DNA of 26,755 nucleotides. It comes from JACZWL01 sp046756445. Its GTDB lineage: Bacteria > Pseudomonadota > Gammaproteobacteria > Steroidobacterales > Woeseiaceae. Every line of letters begins with the position of its first letter. Position 1 is the first letter of the stretch. Positions 1 to 8,518 of this stretch are shown here, one piece after another. The position numbers and the translations under genes were made by a program. Location of the stretch: positions 1-26,755 of the forward strand of contig JBHHWI010000032.1 of assembly GCA_046756445.1 (NCBI GenBank). Reading direction: 5' to 3'. The notes below the pieces were generated by a model. The model ran no database searches, had not been told where the DNA came from, and was given only the letters and a program-made list of their open reading frames with translations.

Positions 1-23
1 GATGTCCGCTCCACGGCCGTCAT
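1..23 (-). CDS. rsmG: Start of the gene after mnmG, probably rsmG (partial, 3' part outside window)
   Basis: On the minus strand an ATG at 23-21 opens a frame reading MTAVERTS up to the window edge. In most gammaproteobacteria mnmG (gidA) is followed directly by rsmG (gidB), the 16S rRNA G527 N7-methyltransferase, so this is probably its N-terminus. The assignment rests on gene order only, because eight residues cannot identify a family. The same start sequence also exists 26 bp upstream at 49-47, overlapping the mnmG stop as ATGA; that copy stops after nine codons because 26 is not a multiple of three. Confidence 0.4.
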
Positions 24-49
24 GCCGATGTCCGCTCCACGGCCGTCAT
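20..49 (-). other. Nine-codon mini-ORF created by the 26-bp duplication
   Basis: ATG at 49-47 overlaps the mnmG stop TGA (48-46) as ATGA and reads MTAVERTSA before a TGA at 22-20. That TGA overlaps the second-copy ATG at 23-21, again as ATGA. A ribosome could therefore pass mnmG, mini-ORF and rsmG through two successive stop-start overlaps. Whether the mini-ORF is translated is not shown by the sequence. Confidence 0.35.
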
Positions 50-1947
50 GCCGATTTCTTCAGGTGACGCTTTTTGAGATGGATGAGCAGCAGCGACACG
101 GCAGACGGCGTCATGCCCTCGAGCCGGGACGCCTGGCCCAGCGTCGCGGGCCTCGCGCTCATCAGGCGCTGCATAGCCTCGGTCGACAGGCCGGACACGC
201 ACCGGTAATCGAGACCGGCCGGCAGCTTCAAGGATTCCTGCCGGGCGTGCCGGTCTATCTCGCGCTGTTGTCTCTCGACATAGCCGTGGTACTTGGCCTG
301 CACTTCGAGTTGCAACTCGATCTGCTCGCGCTGTTCCTCGCCGGTCGCATCGTCCCAGTCGCCGCGCCCGACTTCAGACAGCCTGGTGATATCCCGGTAG
401 CTGAGCTCCGGGCGCCGCAACAGTTCCGATGCCGAACATTCTCTCTGCAATTCGCCGCCGAGAACCCTCCGGTCGTCGGCATTCAGTTCCGCGTTGCGTA
501 GCAATTTGTTCGCCAGGCGCTCTTGTTCCCGCGCAACTGCATCACGCTTGGATTCGAAGATACGCCAGCGCGCATCGTCGACCAGGCCCAGCTCCCTGCC
601 GATCGGCGTCAGCCTCAGATCGGCGTTGTCTTCGCGAAGTAGCAACCGGTATTCGGCGCGGCTCGTGAACATTCGATACGGCTCGCTGACCCCGCGCGTA
701 ATCAGGTCGTCTGTGAGTACGCCGATATAGGCTTCGTGTCTGGACGGATACCACTCCTCGACCCCCGTTGCGCGGCGTGCAGCATTGATGCCGGCGAGCA
801 ATCCCTGTGCGCCGGCTTCTTCGTAGCCTGTCGTGCCATTGATCTGGCCCGCAAAATACAGGCCAGATACGAACTTTGTCTCGAGCGTCGGTCCGAGATC
901 CCGGGGATCGAAGTAATCGTACTCGATCGCATACCCCGGCTGAGTGATGTGCGCTCTTTCGAAGCCGGGTATTGATCTGACGAACCGGACCTGCGTCTCA
1001 TACGGCAGGCTCGTCGAGATCCCGTTGGGATAAACCTCGTCGGTGTCCAGGCCTTCGGGCTCAACGAAAATCTGATGCGAATCCCGGTCGGCGAACCGGA
1101 CGATCTTGTCTTCCACGGAGGGGCAATACCGCGGGCCAATGCCTTCGATGACTCCCATGAACATCGGCGATTTCGCCAGCGAGCCGCGAATAATCTCGTG
1201 CGTTTCGTCCGTGGTTCTGGTGATATGGCAGTCGACCTGTTCCGGATGATCGGCGCGCGTTCCGATGAATGAGAAAACCGGTCGCGGATTATCGCCGGGC
1301 TGCGGCGTCATCCCGCTGAAATCGACGGTCTTGCCGTCGAGCCGCGGTGGCGTGCCGGTCTTCAGGCGGCCCACGCGAAACGGCATCTCCCGCAGCCGAT
1401 GGGCAAGGGCATTGGACGGCGGATCGCCGGCGCGACCACCGGCGCGTTCCGTGCTGCCGACCAGAATGCGCCCGCCCAGGAAAGTCCCGACCGTCAGGAC
1501 GACTGACTTCGCGTGGAACCTCGAGCCCTCCCCGCTTACGACGCCGGCGGACCGATCGCCTTCCACGATCAGGTCCACCACAGACAGCTCGGCGAGGGTC
1601 AGACCCGGCTGGTTTTCCAGCATGCGGCGTATCGCCTGCCGATAGAGCTGCCGGTCGGCCTGTGCCCGGGTCGCTCTTACGGCGGGGCCCCTGCGCGCGT
1701 TCAAGGTGCGGAACTGGATTCCGGCCTGATCGGTCGCTCGCGCCATCGCGCCGCCCAGCGCATCGATTTCCCTGGTCAGGTGCCCCTTGCCTATGCCGCC
1801 TATCGCCGGGTTGCAGCTCATCTGCCCGAGGGTTTCGAGGTTCTGCGTAAGCAGGAGCGTACGCGCGCCGCATCTGGCGGCAGCAAGTGCCGCTTCCGTT
1901 CCGGCGTGGCCGCCACCGACAACGATGACGTCGAATTCCTGATTCAT
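46..1947 (-). CDS. mnmG: tRNA uridine-5-carboxymethylaminomethyl(34) synthesis enzyme MnmG (GidA)
   Basis: FAD-dependent partner of MnmE; the MnmE-MnmG complex installs the (carboxymethyl)aminomethyl group on wobble U34 of certain tRNAs in the cytoplasm, using methylene-tetrahydrofolate and NADH. The N-terminus has the dinucleotide-binding motif VVGGGHAGTEAA, followed by the family hallmark CNPAIGGIGKGHL; the long helical C-terminal region, which binds MnmE and tRNA, is present. From ATG at 1947 the protein is 633 residues, the usual length. An in-frame TTG at 1959 would add four residues; ATG is preferred because MNQEFDVIVVGGG fits the family start, although no strong Shine-Dalgarno is visible for either. 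It is divergent from the hydrolase gene, about 109 bp between starts. The stop overlaps the start of the next gene as ATGA. MnmE, its partner, is encoded at 5449-6810. Confidence 0.97.
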   Translation of the reverse strand: MNQEFDVIVVGGGHAGTEAALAAARCGARTLLLTQNLETLGQMSCNPAIGGIGKGHLTREIDALGGAMARATDQAGIQFRTLNARRGPAVRATRAQADRQLYRQAIRRMLENQPGLTLAELSVVDLIVEGDRSAGVVSGEGSRFHAKSVVLTVGTFLGGRILVGSTERAGGRAGDPPSNALAHRLREMPFRVGRLKTGTPPRLDGKTVDFSGMTPQPGDNPRPVFSFIGTRADHPEQVDCHITRTTDETHEIIRGSLAKSPMFMGVIEGIGPRYCPSVEDKIVRFADRDSHQIFVEPEGLDTDEVYPNGISTSLPYETQVRFVRSIPGFERAHITQPGYAIEYDYFDPRDLGPTLETKFVSGLYFAGQINGTTGYEEAGAQGLLAGINAARRATGVEEWYPSRHEAYIGVLTDDLITRGVSEPYRMFTSRAEYRLLLREDNADLRLTPIGRELGLVDDARWRIFESKRDAVAREQERLANKLLRNAELNADDRRVLGGELQRECSASELLRRPELSYRDITRLSEVGRGDWDDATGEEQREQIELQLEVQAKYHGYVERQQREIDRHARQESLKLPAGLDYRCVSGLSTEAMQRLMSARPATLGQASRLEGMTPSAVSLLLIHLKKRHLKKSA

Positions 1948-2056
1948 GGCATTGGTCAAAAAGTGCGCAGCGCGAGGCGGGCCATTCTAATGCCGATGTC
2001 CTCGGCGCGCCATTTTGCTTTACTTAATTTCGCCCAGCTTGGAAGATAGCGGCGCC

Positions 2057-3520
2057 GTGAGACTACTCCTGATCCCGAAAGCCGTGCTCATTGCTGCCTG
2101 CGCCATGCCGGTGACACACGCGGAACTCCTGCTCGAAGATTGCCGCATCAGCGCCGGCCCCGGCTTCCCCGGCATCAAGGCTCGTTGCGGAACGCTCGCA
2201 AGGCATGAGGATCCGTCGGACGAAAGCTCTGAGAAGCTCCTCCTGAGCGTCGCTGTCGTCCCCGCGTTGAGCCTCGAGCCGGAACCCGACCCTTTCCTGC
2301 CGATCGCCGGCGGACCCGGTCAGTCTACGATCGAATTCTATTCATTGCTGTCTCATGCATTCGAAAAGATCAGGCGCAGCCGAAACATAGTCTTGCTCGA
2401 TCAACGCGGAACGGGGGCTTCGGCGAAAATGGAATGCAATATCGGTGACGAGGTCATCGAAGGACACGCAACGCCCGGGCAGATCCTCGACCTGACGGAA
2501 GACTGCCTCGAGGCGCTCCCTCACGACCCCCGGTTTTTTACGACCAGCGTTGCCGTGTCGGATCTCGAAGCGCTGCGCGTCGCGCTCGACGTGCCGCAAT
2601 TCAACGTCTATGGCGCCTCCTACGGCAGTCGTGTCGCGCAACACTATGCGCGCCGCTACCCGGGCTCCGTGCGGACGGTCATACTCGACGGCGTCGTGCC
2701 GCCACAGCTGGCGCTCGGTGCCGTCATTGCCGTGGAAGCTCAAAACGCCCTGGACAGGATATTCGACCGCTGCGCGCAAAGCCCCGAATGCAACGAGCGT
2801 TTTCCCGACATCGAGGATGATTTCGCGTCGCTGGATGAGAGGCTCGCGGCGGGTGCGGTCTCAGTCGACATTCCCAACCCGCTGACAGGCAGGGCCGAGG
2901 CCGTCAATTTTGGAGGCGCCGAGCTTGCCGGCGCAATACGGCTGTTGAGTTACAGCCCGCGAACCGTCGCCCTGATGCCCTTGCTGATTCACGAGGCAGC
3001 GAACGCAAATTTGTCACCGCTCGCCTCACAGTTTCTGATGGCTATGGAACGCATGTCCGACGCGCTTGCGATCGGCATGCACAACGCGGTTGTCTGCACC
3101 GAGGACGCGCCCTTCTACGACGGTGAAATGATCGCCCGGGACGAGCTCGAATCCACCTACATCGGCGCGATGCAGATTGAGGCGCTCGAGACGATCTGTT
3201 CGGTCTGGCCGACGGGCACGATCGACCCGGAATTCAAGATGCCGCTCGCGAGTTCCACCCCCGTGTTGCTGTTGTCCGGCGACGCCGATCCGGTCACGCC
3301 GCCGCATTTCGCGGAGCTCGCCGCTGTGGACCTGGATAACGCGCGCCTCCTCACCGGCGTAAACCAGGGCCACGGACAGGCGGCAACAGGCTGCATGCCC
3401 GAGGTCATGGGCCGTTTTGTGGCGTCTGCGAGCATCGGCGAGGAAGCCCTGGACGCCGATTGCCTCGCGCGCCGCTCGGCGATGCCATTCTTCGTGGACT
3501 TCTCCGGGCCCAGGCCGTGA
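2057..3520 (+). CDS. Exported alpha/beta hydrolase, TAP-type (peptidase S33 family-like)
   Basis: Serine hydrolase of the tripeptidyl-aminopeptidase-like alpha/beta family; members cleave N-terminal peptides or small amides/esters, so the true substrate is unknown. From GTG at 2057 the protein is 487 residues and begins with a plausible signal peptide (basic start, hydrophobic core, cleavage after VTHA). GTG is chosen because it places the signal peptide at the N-terminus; an in-frame TTG at 2015 adds 14 residues. Seen motifs: oxyanion loop GGPGQS (about 85-90), DQRGTGAS, nucleophile elbow GASYG with Ser188, the TAP C-terminal segment with LLLSGDADPVTP (Asp411) and the histidine in NQGHGQ (His439), so the triad looks intact. 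Its stop overlaps the GTG of the ABC ATPase (GTGA), giving tight coupling with an exporter. Acts in the periplasm or outside if exported. Confidence 0.85.
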   Translation: MRLLLIPKAVLIAACAMPVTHAELLLEDCRISAGPGFPGIKARCGTLARHEDPSDESSEKLLLSVAVVPALSLEPEPDPFLPIAGGPGQSTIEFYSLLSHAFEKIRRSRNIVLLDQRGTGASAKMECNIGDEVIEGHATPGQILDLTEDCLEALPHDPRFFTTSVAVSDLEALRVALDVPQFNVYGASYGSRVAQHYARRYPGSVRTVILDGVVPPQLALGAVIAVEAQNALDRIFDRCAQSPECNERFPDIEDDFASLDERLAAGAVSVDIPNPLTGRAEAVNFGGAELAGAIRLLSYSPRTVALMPLLIHEAANANLSPLASQFLMAMERMSDALAIGMHNAVVCTEDAPFYDGEMIARDELESTYIGAMQIEALETICSVWPTGTIDPEFKMPLASSTPVLLLSGDADPVTPPHFAELAAVDLDNARLLTGVNQGHGQAATGCMPEVMGRFVASASIGEEALDADCLARRSAMPFFVDFSGPRP

Positions 3521-4248
3521 TCTCCGTCGACGGGTTATGCAAGTCGTTCGGCGAGGTGAAGGCGGTCGCCGGAGTCAGCTTCGCAGCAGCCGACGGCCGC
3601 ATCACCGGTTTGCTGGGGCCCAACGGGGCCGGAAAGTCGACCACGCTCAGGGTTCTCTACACGGTGCTCAAGCCCGATTCCGGCGCCGCGGCGATCGACG
3701 GCATAGACGTGGTCGCCGATCCCCTGGAAGCGCGCGGCCGTATCGGTACCCTGCCACACTCTCCCGGCCTCTATCCGCATCTCACGGCCAGAGAGAACAT
3801 CGCCTACTATGCCAGCTTATACGGCCTGTCTGGCGACGCCATCGACGAACGCGTGGCAAAGGTCATCGCGCAACTCGACATCAGCGAGTTTGCCGACCGC
3901 CGCAGCAAGGGTTTTTCTCAGGGCCAGCGGACAAAAGTTGCGCTTGCCCGATCGCTCGTTCACGAACCACAGAACGTCATCCTCGACGAGCCGAGTAACG
4001 GTCTGGACGTGATGGCGACACGATCGCTGCGCGACCTTATCCGGCAACTCAAGGACGCGGGCACATGTGTGTTGTTTTCGAGTCACGTCATGCAGGAGGT
4101 CGCGCATCTCTGTGACGAGATCGTCATCATCGCCGAGGGGCAGGTGGCGATGCATGACAGCCCGGACGGGATCAGAGATGAAACCGGCTGTGACGATCTC
4201 GAAGACGCTTTCGTCAAAGCCATCAATCAGGTCCGCACGCTGCGATGA
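3517..4248 (+). CDS. ABC transporter ATP-binding protein, NatA-like
   Basis: Cytoplasmic ATPase subunit of an ABC-2-type exporter. From GTG at 3517, overlapping the hydrolase TGA by 4 bp, the protein is 243 residues and starts MISVDGLCKSFG, the usual beginning of the domain; a longer frame from 3460 would lie inside the hydrolase gene. Walker A is GPNGAGKST (34-42), the signature is FSQGQ (133-137, a NatA-type variant of LSGGQ), Walker B is VILDEP (154-159) and the switch histidine lies in SSHVMQ. The Q-loop region reads TLPHSPGLY, without the usual glutamine, as in several NatA relatives. NatA of Bacillus works with NatB in sodium export, but sequence alone does not give the substrate here. 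Its stop overlaps the permease start. Confidence 0.92.
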   Translation: MISVDGLCKSFGEVKAVAGVSFAAADGRITGLLGPNGAGKSTTLRVLYTVLKPDSGAAAIDGIDVVADPLEARGRIGTLPHSPGLYPHLTARENIAYYASLYGLSGDAIDERVAKVIAQLDISEFADRRSKGFSQGQRTKVALARSLVHEPQNVILDEPSNGLDVMATRSLRDLIRQLKDAGTCVLFSSHVMQEVAHLCDEIVIIAEGQVAMHDSPDGIRDETGCDDLEDAFVKAINQVRTLR

Positions 4249-5423
4249 GCGCGCTTTCCACCGTTTTTCTGAAAGAGGTCACGGACAACCTGCGCGACCG
4301 GCGCACCCTGCTGTCCGCATTGCTCATGGGGCCCCTGTTCGGACCGATGCTGTTCGCGTTCGTCATCAACATTTCGCTCAAACAGTCCCTGAGCGATGCC
4401 GCCGAGCCGTTGCAAGTCCCGGTCGTCGGCGCCGAGCACGCCTCTAACCTGATTCGTTACCTGGAGAGTCAGAACATCGACGTCATCGAGCCGCCGGCGG
4501 ACCGCGCCGCGGCCATCGAGGCCGTAAAGAGCGGCGAACATGACCTCGTCCTGCTCATACCGGAGACATTCGGCGACGAACTGGCCGGCACGATCCCGGC
4601 CAGGCTGGAAGTCATTTCGGATCTGGCGAACACCCGCGCGGAGCGCCAGTACCGGCGGGCCATGGAGGCGCTTCGCTCGTACAACCGGGAACTTGCAGCG
4701 ATGCGACTCGTGGTCAGGGGCGTCAGCCCGGTCGTGCTTCGCCCGCTCAATATCGACGTAGTCGACGTATCGACGCCGAGCGGCCGCTCTGCCCTGCTGC
4801 TGGGCATGTTGAGTTATTTTTTCCTGTTTGCCCTGTTGACTGGTGGCATGAACCTTGCGATCGACACGACCGCCGGGGAGCGGGAACGCGGTTCGCTGGA
4901 GCCGCTGCTCTGCCTGCCTGTCACCCGCGATCAACTGATATTCGGAAAGATTCTCGCGGCTTGCATATTCATGGCCGCCTCGCTTTCTCTGAGTTTGATC
5001 TCGTTTTATGTGACGCTTCAATTCATACCGCTGGAGAAGCTGGGCATGACGCCGAATTTCGGGCTTCTGGTCGTGGCAAAGGCCTTCGGTCTGCTGCTGC
5101 CGTTTACGCTGCTCGGCGCCTCCCTGATGACTCTGGTCGCGTCTTTCACCAGGAGCTTCAAGGAGGCACAGACCTGGCTGAGCGTCGTGCTGCTCGCGCC
5201 GACTCTGCCGATACTGATCGTCAGTATCCTGATGGTGCGGCCCAGTACCGGGCTGATGTTCATACCGAGCCTGAGCCAGCATCTCCTGCTGGTCGGCCTC
5301 ATCAAGAATGAACCGGTAAACCTGCTGCACGTCGTCGTTTCGGTCGGTGGCACACTGATTGCCGGCGGGATCCTGACATCCGTGTGCGCGAGACTTTACC
5401 GGCGCGAGGGCCTGTTAGGATAA
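4245..5423 (+). CDS. ABC-2 type permease, NatB-like
   Basis: Inner-membrane partner of the preceding ATPase, 392 residues. ATG at 4245 overlaps the upstream TGA as ATGA. There is one hydrophobic helix near residues 22-45, then a large hydrophilic, presumably periplasmic, domain to about residue 175, followed by five or six membrane segments in the C-terminal half. The segment GERERGSLEPLLCLP after the second helix is the conserved ABC-2 coupling-helix motif (E-R-G-S/T-E-LL). This layout matches NatB and related exporters of sodium, small organic compounds or peptides. The substrate is not known. The three-gene cassette ends here, 25 bp from the end of convergent mnmE, with no obvious intrinsic terminator between them. 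Confidence 0.9.
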   Translation: MSALSTVFLKEVTDNLRDRRTLLSALLMGPLFGPMLFAFVINISLKQSLSDAAEPLQVPVVGAEHASNLIRYLESQNIDVIEPPADRAAAIEAVKSGEHDLVLLIPETFGDELAGTIPARLEVISDLANTRAERQYRRAMEALRSYNRELAAMRLVVRGVSPVVLRPLNIDVVDVSTPSGRSALLLGMLSYFFLFALLTGGMNLAIDTTAGERERGSLEPLLCLPVTRDQLIFGKILAACIFMAASLSLSLISFYVTLQFIPLEKLGMTPNFGLLVVAKAFGLLLPFTLLGASLMTLVASFTRSFKEAQTWLSVVLLAPTLPILIVSILMVRPSTGLMFIPSLSQHLLLVGLIKNEPVNLLHVVVSVGGTLIAGGILTSVCARLYRREGLLG

Positions 5424-5448
5424 ATCGCCGGGAACGGTTCTCGTCAGG

Positions 5449-6810
5449 CTACTTGCCGATGCAAAACTCCGAGAAGATCTTCCCCAGCAGGTCATCGGAG
5501 GTGAACGAACCGGTGATCTGTCCGAGCGCCTCGTGGGCCAGCCGCAGCTCTTCGGCGAGGAGCTCACCCGCCTGCGATTCGGCAAGCGCCTTGCGGCCGT
5601 TCCGGAAGTGATCCTCGGCCCGCCCGAGCGCATCGACGTGTCGGCGCCTCGCGGTAAACGCGCCCTCTCCCAGGTCGCGGTGTCCGGCGAGCCGTCCGAT
5701 CTGCTCGCGGAGGTCCCCTACGCCTGCGCCGGTCTTGGCAGAGATATTCAACACCGCCGGCACCTCGTTCTGCACGCCGGGCGCCTCCCCGGTCAGGTCG
5801 ATCTTGTTGCGAATGGCGACGACTGGAACGTCCGCCGGCAGCTCTTCACCGAGTGCCGCCAGCGACTGTTTGTCGCTTGCGCTCGCATCCTGAATCCACA
5901 GCACCGCGTCCGCGTTTTTGACCGCTTGCCGGGCGCGGCGAATTCCTTCCGCCTCGATCTGGTCCGGATTTTCGCGCAGCCCGGCGGTGTCGATGAGTTC
6001 CACCAGCAGGCCGGCAAGGTCGATCTGTTCCCGCAGTATGTCCCTGGTGGTCCCGGCGACCTCGGTGACGATGGCCGCTTCCTGGCCGCTCAGCAGATTG
6101 AGCAGGCTCGACTTGCCGGCATTCGGTTGCCCGACGATGATTACCTGATAACCGTCTCTCAGCACCCGGCCTGCGCGTGCTTCCTCCCTTAGTGCCTCAA
6201 AGGCCTTATCGCAGGCGAGAATGCGTGCCAACAGTTGCTCATCGGAGAGAAAGTCGATTTCCTCTTCCGGAAAATCTATCGCCGCCTCCACATGCAAACG
6301 GAGATCGACGAGCTGGTCCTGAAGCGCATCGACCGCGGCAGAGAACGCTCCCGACAACGACCGCAGCGCCGCCCTTGCCGCCTGCGCGGTGCCGCTGCCG
6401 ATCAGGTCGGCGATTGCCTCCGCCTGGGCAAGATCCAACTTGTCGTTGAGAAACGCCCGCTTCGAGAATTCGCCCGGCTCGGCCTGCCGCGCGCCCAGCG
6501 ACACCGCGGCTTGGGTCAGAAGCGCCATGACCATCGGGCCGCCGTGCCCATGCAGCTCGACTACGGCCTCGCCGGTGAACGAACCGGGCTCCGGAAAGTA
6601 GAGCGCCAGGCCGGTGTCGATGGCATCGCCGCTTGCATCACGAAATTCCCGCAGCGAAGCCGTACGGGGCGGCGGCACGTCGCCCAGCATCTGCCTGGCG
6701 ATTTCCGGCGTCTCGGGGCCCGAGATACGCACGATGCCTATGCCGCCTGTGCCCGGCGGTGTCGCCGCAGCCACGATCGTGTCGTGCGTATAGTCAGGCC
6801 TGTCGCTCAC
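5449..6810 (-). CDS. mnmE: tRNA modification GTPase MnmE (TrmE)
   Basis: GTPase partner of MnmG in wobble U34 modification of tRNA. GTG at 6810 is the start: it follows an AGGGAGGG Shine-Dalgarno at close to ideal spacing, and gives VSDRPDYTHDTIVAAATPPGTGGIGIVRISG, matching the family N-terminus. An in-frame start 20 codons upstream lies inside yidC and is rejected. Length 453 residues, as usual. Visible elements: N-terminal folate-binding domain, central helical domain, and the inserted G domain with GQPNAGKSS (G1), TTRD (G2), DTAGLRE (G3) and NKIDL (G4). The protein ends with the conserved catalytic tail FCIGK. It lies 13 bp after yidC and is last in the rpmH-rnpA-yidC-mnmE run. Confidence 0.97.
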   Translation of the reverse strand: MSDRPDYTHDTIVAAATPPGTGGIGIVRISGPETPEIARQMLGDVPPPRTASLREFRDASGDAIDTGLALYFPEPGSFTGEAVVELHGHGGPMVMALLTQAAVSLGARQAEPGEFSKRAFLNDKLDLAQAEAIADLIGSGTAQAARAALRSLSGAFSAAVDALQDQLVDLRLHVEAAIDFPEEEIDFLSDEQLLARILACDKAFEALREEARAGRVLRDGYQVIIVGQPNAGKSSLLNLLSGQEAAIVTEVAGTTRDILREQIDLAGLLVELIDTAGLRENPDQIEAEGIRRARQAVKNADAVLWIQDASASDKQSLAALGEELPADVPVVAIRNKIDLTGEAPGVQNEVPAVLNISAKTGAGVGDLREQIGRLAGHRDLGEGAFTARRRHVDALGRAEDHFRNGRKALAESQAGELLAEELRLAHEALGQITGSFTSDDLLGKIFSEFCIGK

Positions 6811-6823
6811 AAACCCTCCCTGA

Positions 6824-8518
6824 TCAGGACTTTCGCTTGGGTTTTCCTTTCCTGCTTTCGGCTTCGACAACCTTGTTTATGCGCCATTGCTGCGCGATCG
6901 ACAGCACAGTATTGGTCACCCAGTACAGCACGAGCCCCGATGGGAAGAATGCGAAAAACACGGTGAAGATAACCGGCATGACCTGCATGACTTTCGCCTG
7001 CACGGGATCGGCGGGCGCCGGGTTGAGCCTGGTCTGGAACAGCATCGCCGCACCCATGATCAGCGGCAGGATGAAATACGGGTCCCGGGCAGACAAATCC
7101 GTGATCCACAATGCAAAAGGCGCCTGTCGCATCTCGACGCTTTCCAGAAGCACCCAGTAAAACGCCAGAAAGAACGGCATTTGAATCAGTATCGGCAAGC
7201 ACCCGGCCGCCGGATTGACCTTCTCCCGCTTGTAGAGCTCCATCATCGCCTGGCTGAGTTGCTGCCGGTCGTCCTTGTAACGCTCCTGCAGCGCTTTCAT
7301 GCGCGGCTGAATCGTTCGCATTTTCGCCATCGAGCGGCCGCTCGCCTGTGTCAACTTGTAGAACGCGATCTTGATCAGCACGGTGACGAAAATAATCGAC
7401 ACACCCCAGTTCTTCACAAGGTTATGAACCTTGCTCAACAACCAGAACAGCGGCTGCGACAGAATCGTGAGCCAGCCGTAATCGACCGTCAGCTTGAGGC
7501 TGTCGGTAACGTCCTCGAGCTGGCTTTGCAGTTTTGGGCCTACGAACAGCGTCGTGTCGAAGGTCGTTTCGGCGCCCGGCGCGACCGCCCTCGATCGCCC
7601 GATCGCGCTGACCACAGCGATATCGCCCTTCTGCGCGACGTTGAACCGGTAAGTGTTGTCCGCCGGCGGAACGATGGCGCTCAGAAAGTGGTGCTGAATC
7701 GTGGCTATCCAGCCCCCCTGTACGCTCGAAGAATAGGGCCCGTCGGAAACCAGGTCGTCTCTGTCGATCTTTTGCGACTTCTCGCCGTCGTACACGACAG
7801 GCCCGTCGAACGAATAGGTGTCGACATTGAACATCGAGCGCTCTTTCGGATACGAGCGCCTCTGGATCTGTGCATACTCCGCGCCGCGCCATTCGTCCAG
7901 GCCGCGATTGACAACCTTATGCTGCAACCCCACGATGTAGCTGCCGCGGCTGAATCGATATTCCTTGACCACCGACAGGCCCTGCCCGTCGGTCCAGCTC
8001 AGCGGCACGACGAGCTCGTCGTCACCGTCGAGCGTGTAGTCGTTCTGATTGCTCACAAAAGTTGCGAGATGGTTGGCCTCCGGCCCGCCGCCGGCTTTGC
8101 GCAACCCGGACTGAATCAGTCCGAAATTCGCGGGATCCGTGCCGAGTAGCGCAACGAGCGCATCGGGCCTGTCCTTGGCTACCGGATAGTTCTTGAGAAT
8201 ACCTTTTCGAATGGTGCCACCCAGCGTGTCGATCTCCAGTTCGAAGACGTCGGTGCTTACACGAATAGAGCCCGCGGCGCGCCCTGTGGGCGCGGCATCC
8301 GGCAGCTCCGGCGCTTCCACCGCTGTTGGCGCATCCATCGCCGTCTCCGGTGGCAGTGCCGGCAGCGCGTCGCTGTCCCTGTCCGCGGGCTTCTCCGCTT
8401 CGCCTCCGGGCGCTGGCGCATCGATGGGTGCCGGGCCGTAATCCTGCTGCCATGCCTGGTAGGTAAACCAGACCAGCAGCCCGAAAGCCGCCCACACCAG
8501 CAGCCGTTGATTATCCAT
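6824..8518 (-). CDS. yidC: Membrane protein insertase YidC
   Basis: Inner-membrane insertase of the YidC/Oxa1/Alb3 family, which inserts and folds membrane proteins alone or with SecYEG. The 564-residue protein has an N-terminal membrane anchor (residues 5-20), a Pro/Ala/Glu-rich linker, the periplasmic beta-rich domain characteristic of Gram-negative YidC, and the C-terminal conserved core with about five membrane segments (NWGVSIIFVTVLIKIAFY, GCLPILIQMPFFLAFYWVLLES and so on) and a short basic tail. ATG at 8518-8516 lies inside the last codons of rnpA (8-bp overlap); the GGGA about nine bases upstream may serve as ribosome site. The usual yidD gene between rnpA and yidC is absent. Confidence 0.97.
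   Translation of the reverse strand: MDNQRLLVWAAFGLLVWFTYQAWQQDYGPAPIDAPAPGGEAEKPADRDSDALPALPPETAMDAPTAVEAPELPDAAPTGRAAGSIRVSTDVFELEIDTLGGTIRKGILKNYPVAKDRPDALVALLGTDPANFGLIQSGLRKAGGGPEANHLATFVSNQNDYTLDGDDELVVPLSWTDGQGLSVVKEYRFSRGSYIVGLQHKVVNRGLDEWRGAEYAQIQRRSYPKERSMFNVDTYSFDGPVVYDGEKSQKIDRDDLVSDGPYSSSVQGGWIATIQHHFLSAIVPPADNTYRFNVAQKGDIAVVSAIGRSRAVAPGAETTFDTTLFVGPKLQSQLEDVTDSLKLTVDYGWLTILSQPLFWLLSKVHNLVKNWGVSIIFVTVLIKIAFYKLTQASGRSMAKMRTIQPRMKALQERYKDDRQQLSQAMMELYKREKVNPAAGCLPILIQMPFFLAFYWVLLESVEMRQAPFALWITDLSARDPYFILPLIMGAAMLFQTRLNPAPADPVQAKVMQVMPVIFTVFFAFFPSGLVLYWVTNTVLSIAQQWRINKVVEAESRKGKPKRKS

Larger units (their letters stand above)
1..55. repeat. 26-bp tandem duplication at the mnmG/rsmG junction
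   Basis: Bases 1-26 and 27-52 are identical, and the identity runs on for three more bases (1-29 equals 27-55). Each copy, read on the minus strand, contains an ATG (49-47 and 23-21) followed by the same eight codons. The right-hand copy includes the mnmG stop codon. The left edge of the window cuts the array, so further copies cannot be excluded. If the window edge is also a contig edge, an assembly artefact is a real alternative. Confidence 0.9.

Noticed and set aside
1990..2001. 12-bp string ATGCCGATGTCC upstream of mnmG, also present in the duplicated unit at its other end
   Set aside because: The shared core is short and the flanks differ; in GC-rich sequence this can occur by chance, so it is not called as a repeat flanking mnmG.
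4227..5330. Long minus-strand frame (367 codons) opposite the NatB-like gene
   Set aside because: Composition is rich in Gln, Arg and His without any family motif, a typical antisense shadow of a GC-rich membrane-protein gene; the plus-strand frame has clear ABC-2 features.
5424..5448. Bidirectional terminator between the NatB-like gene and mnmE
   Set aside because: The 25-bp gap has no convincing stem-loop on either strand.
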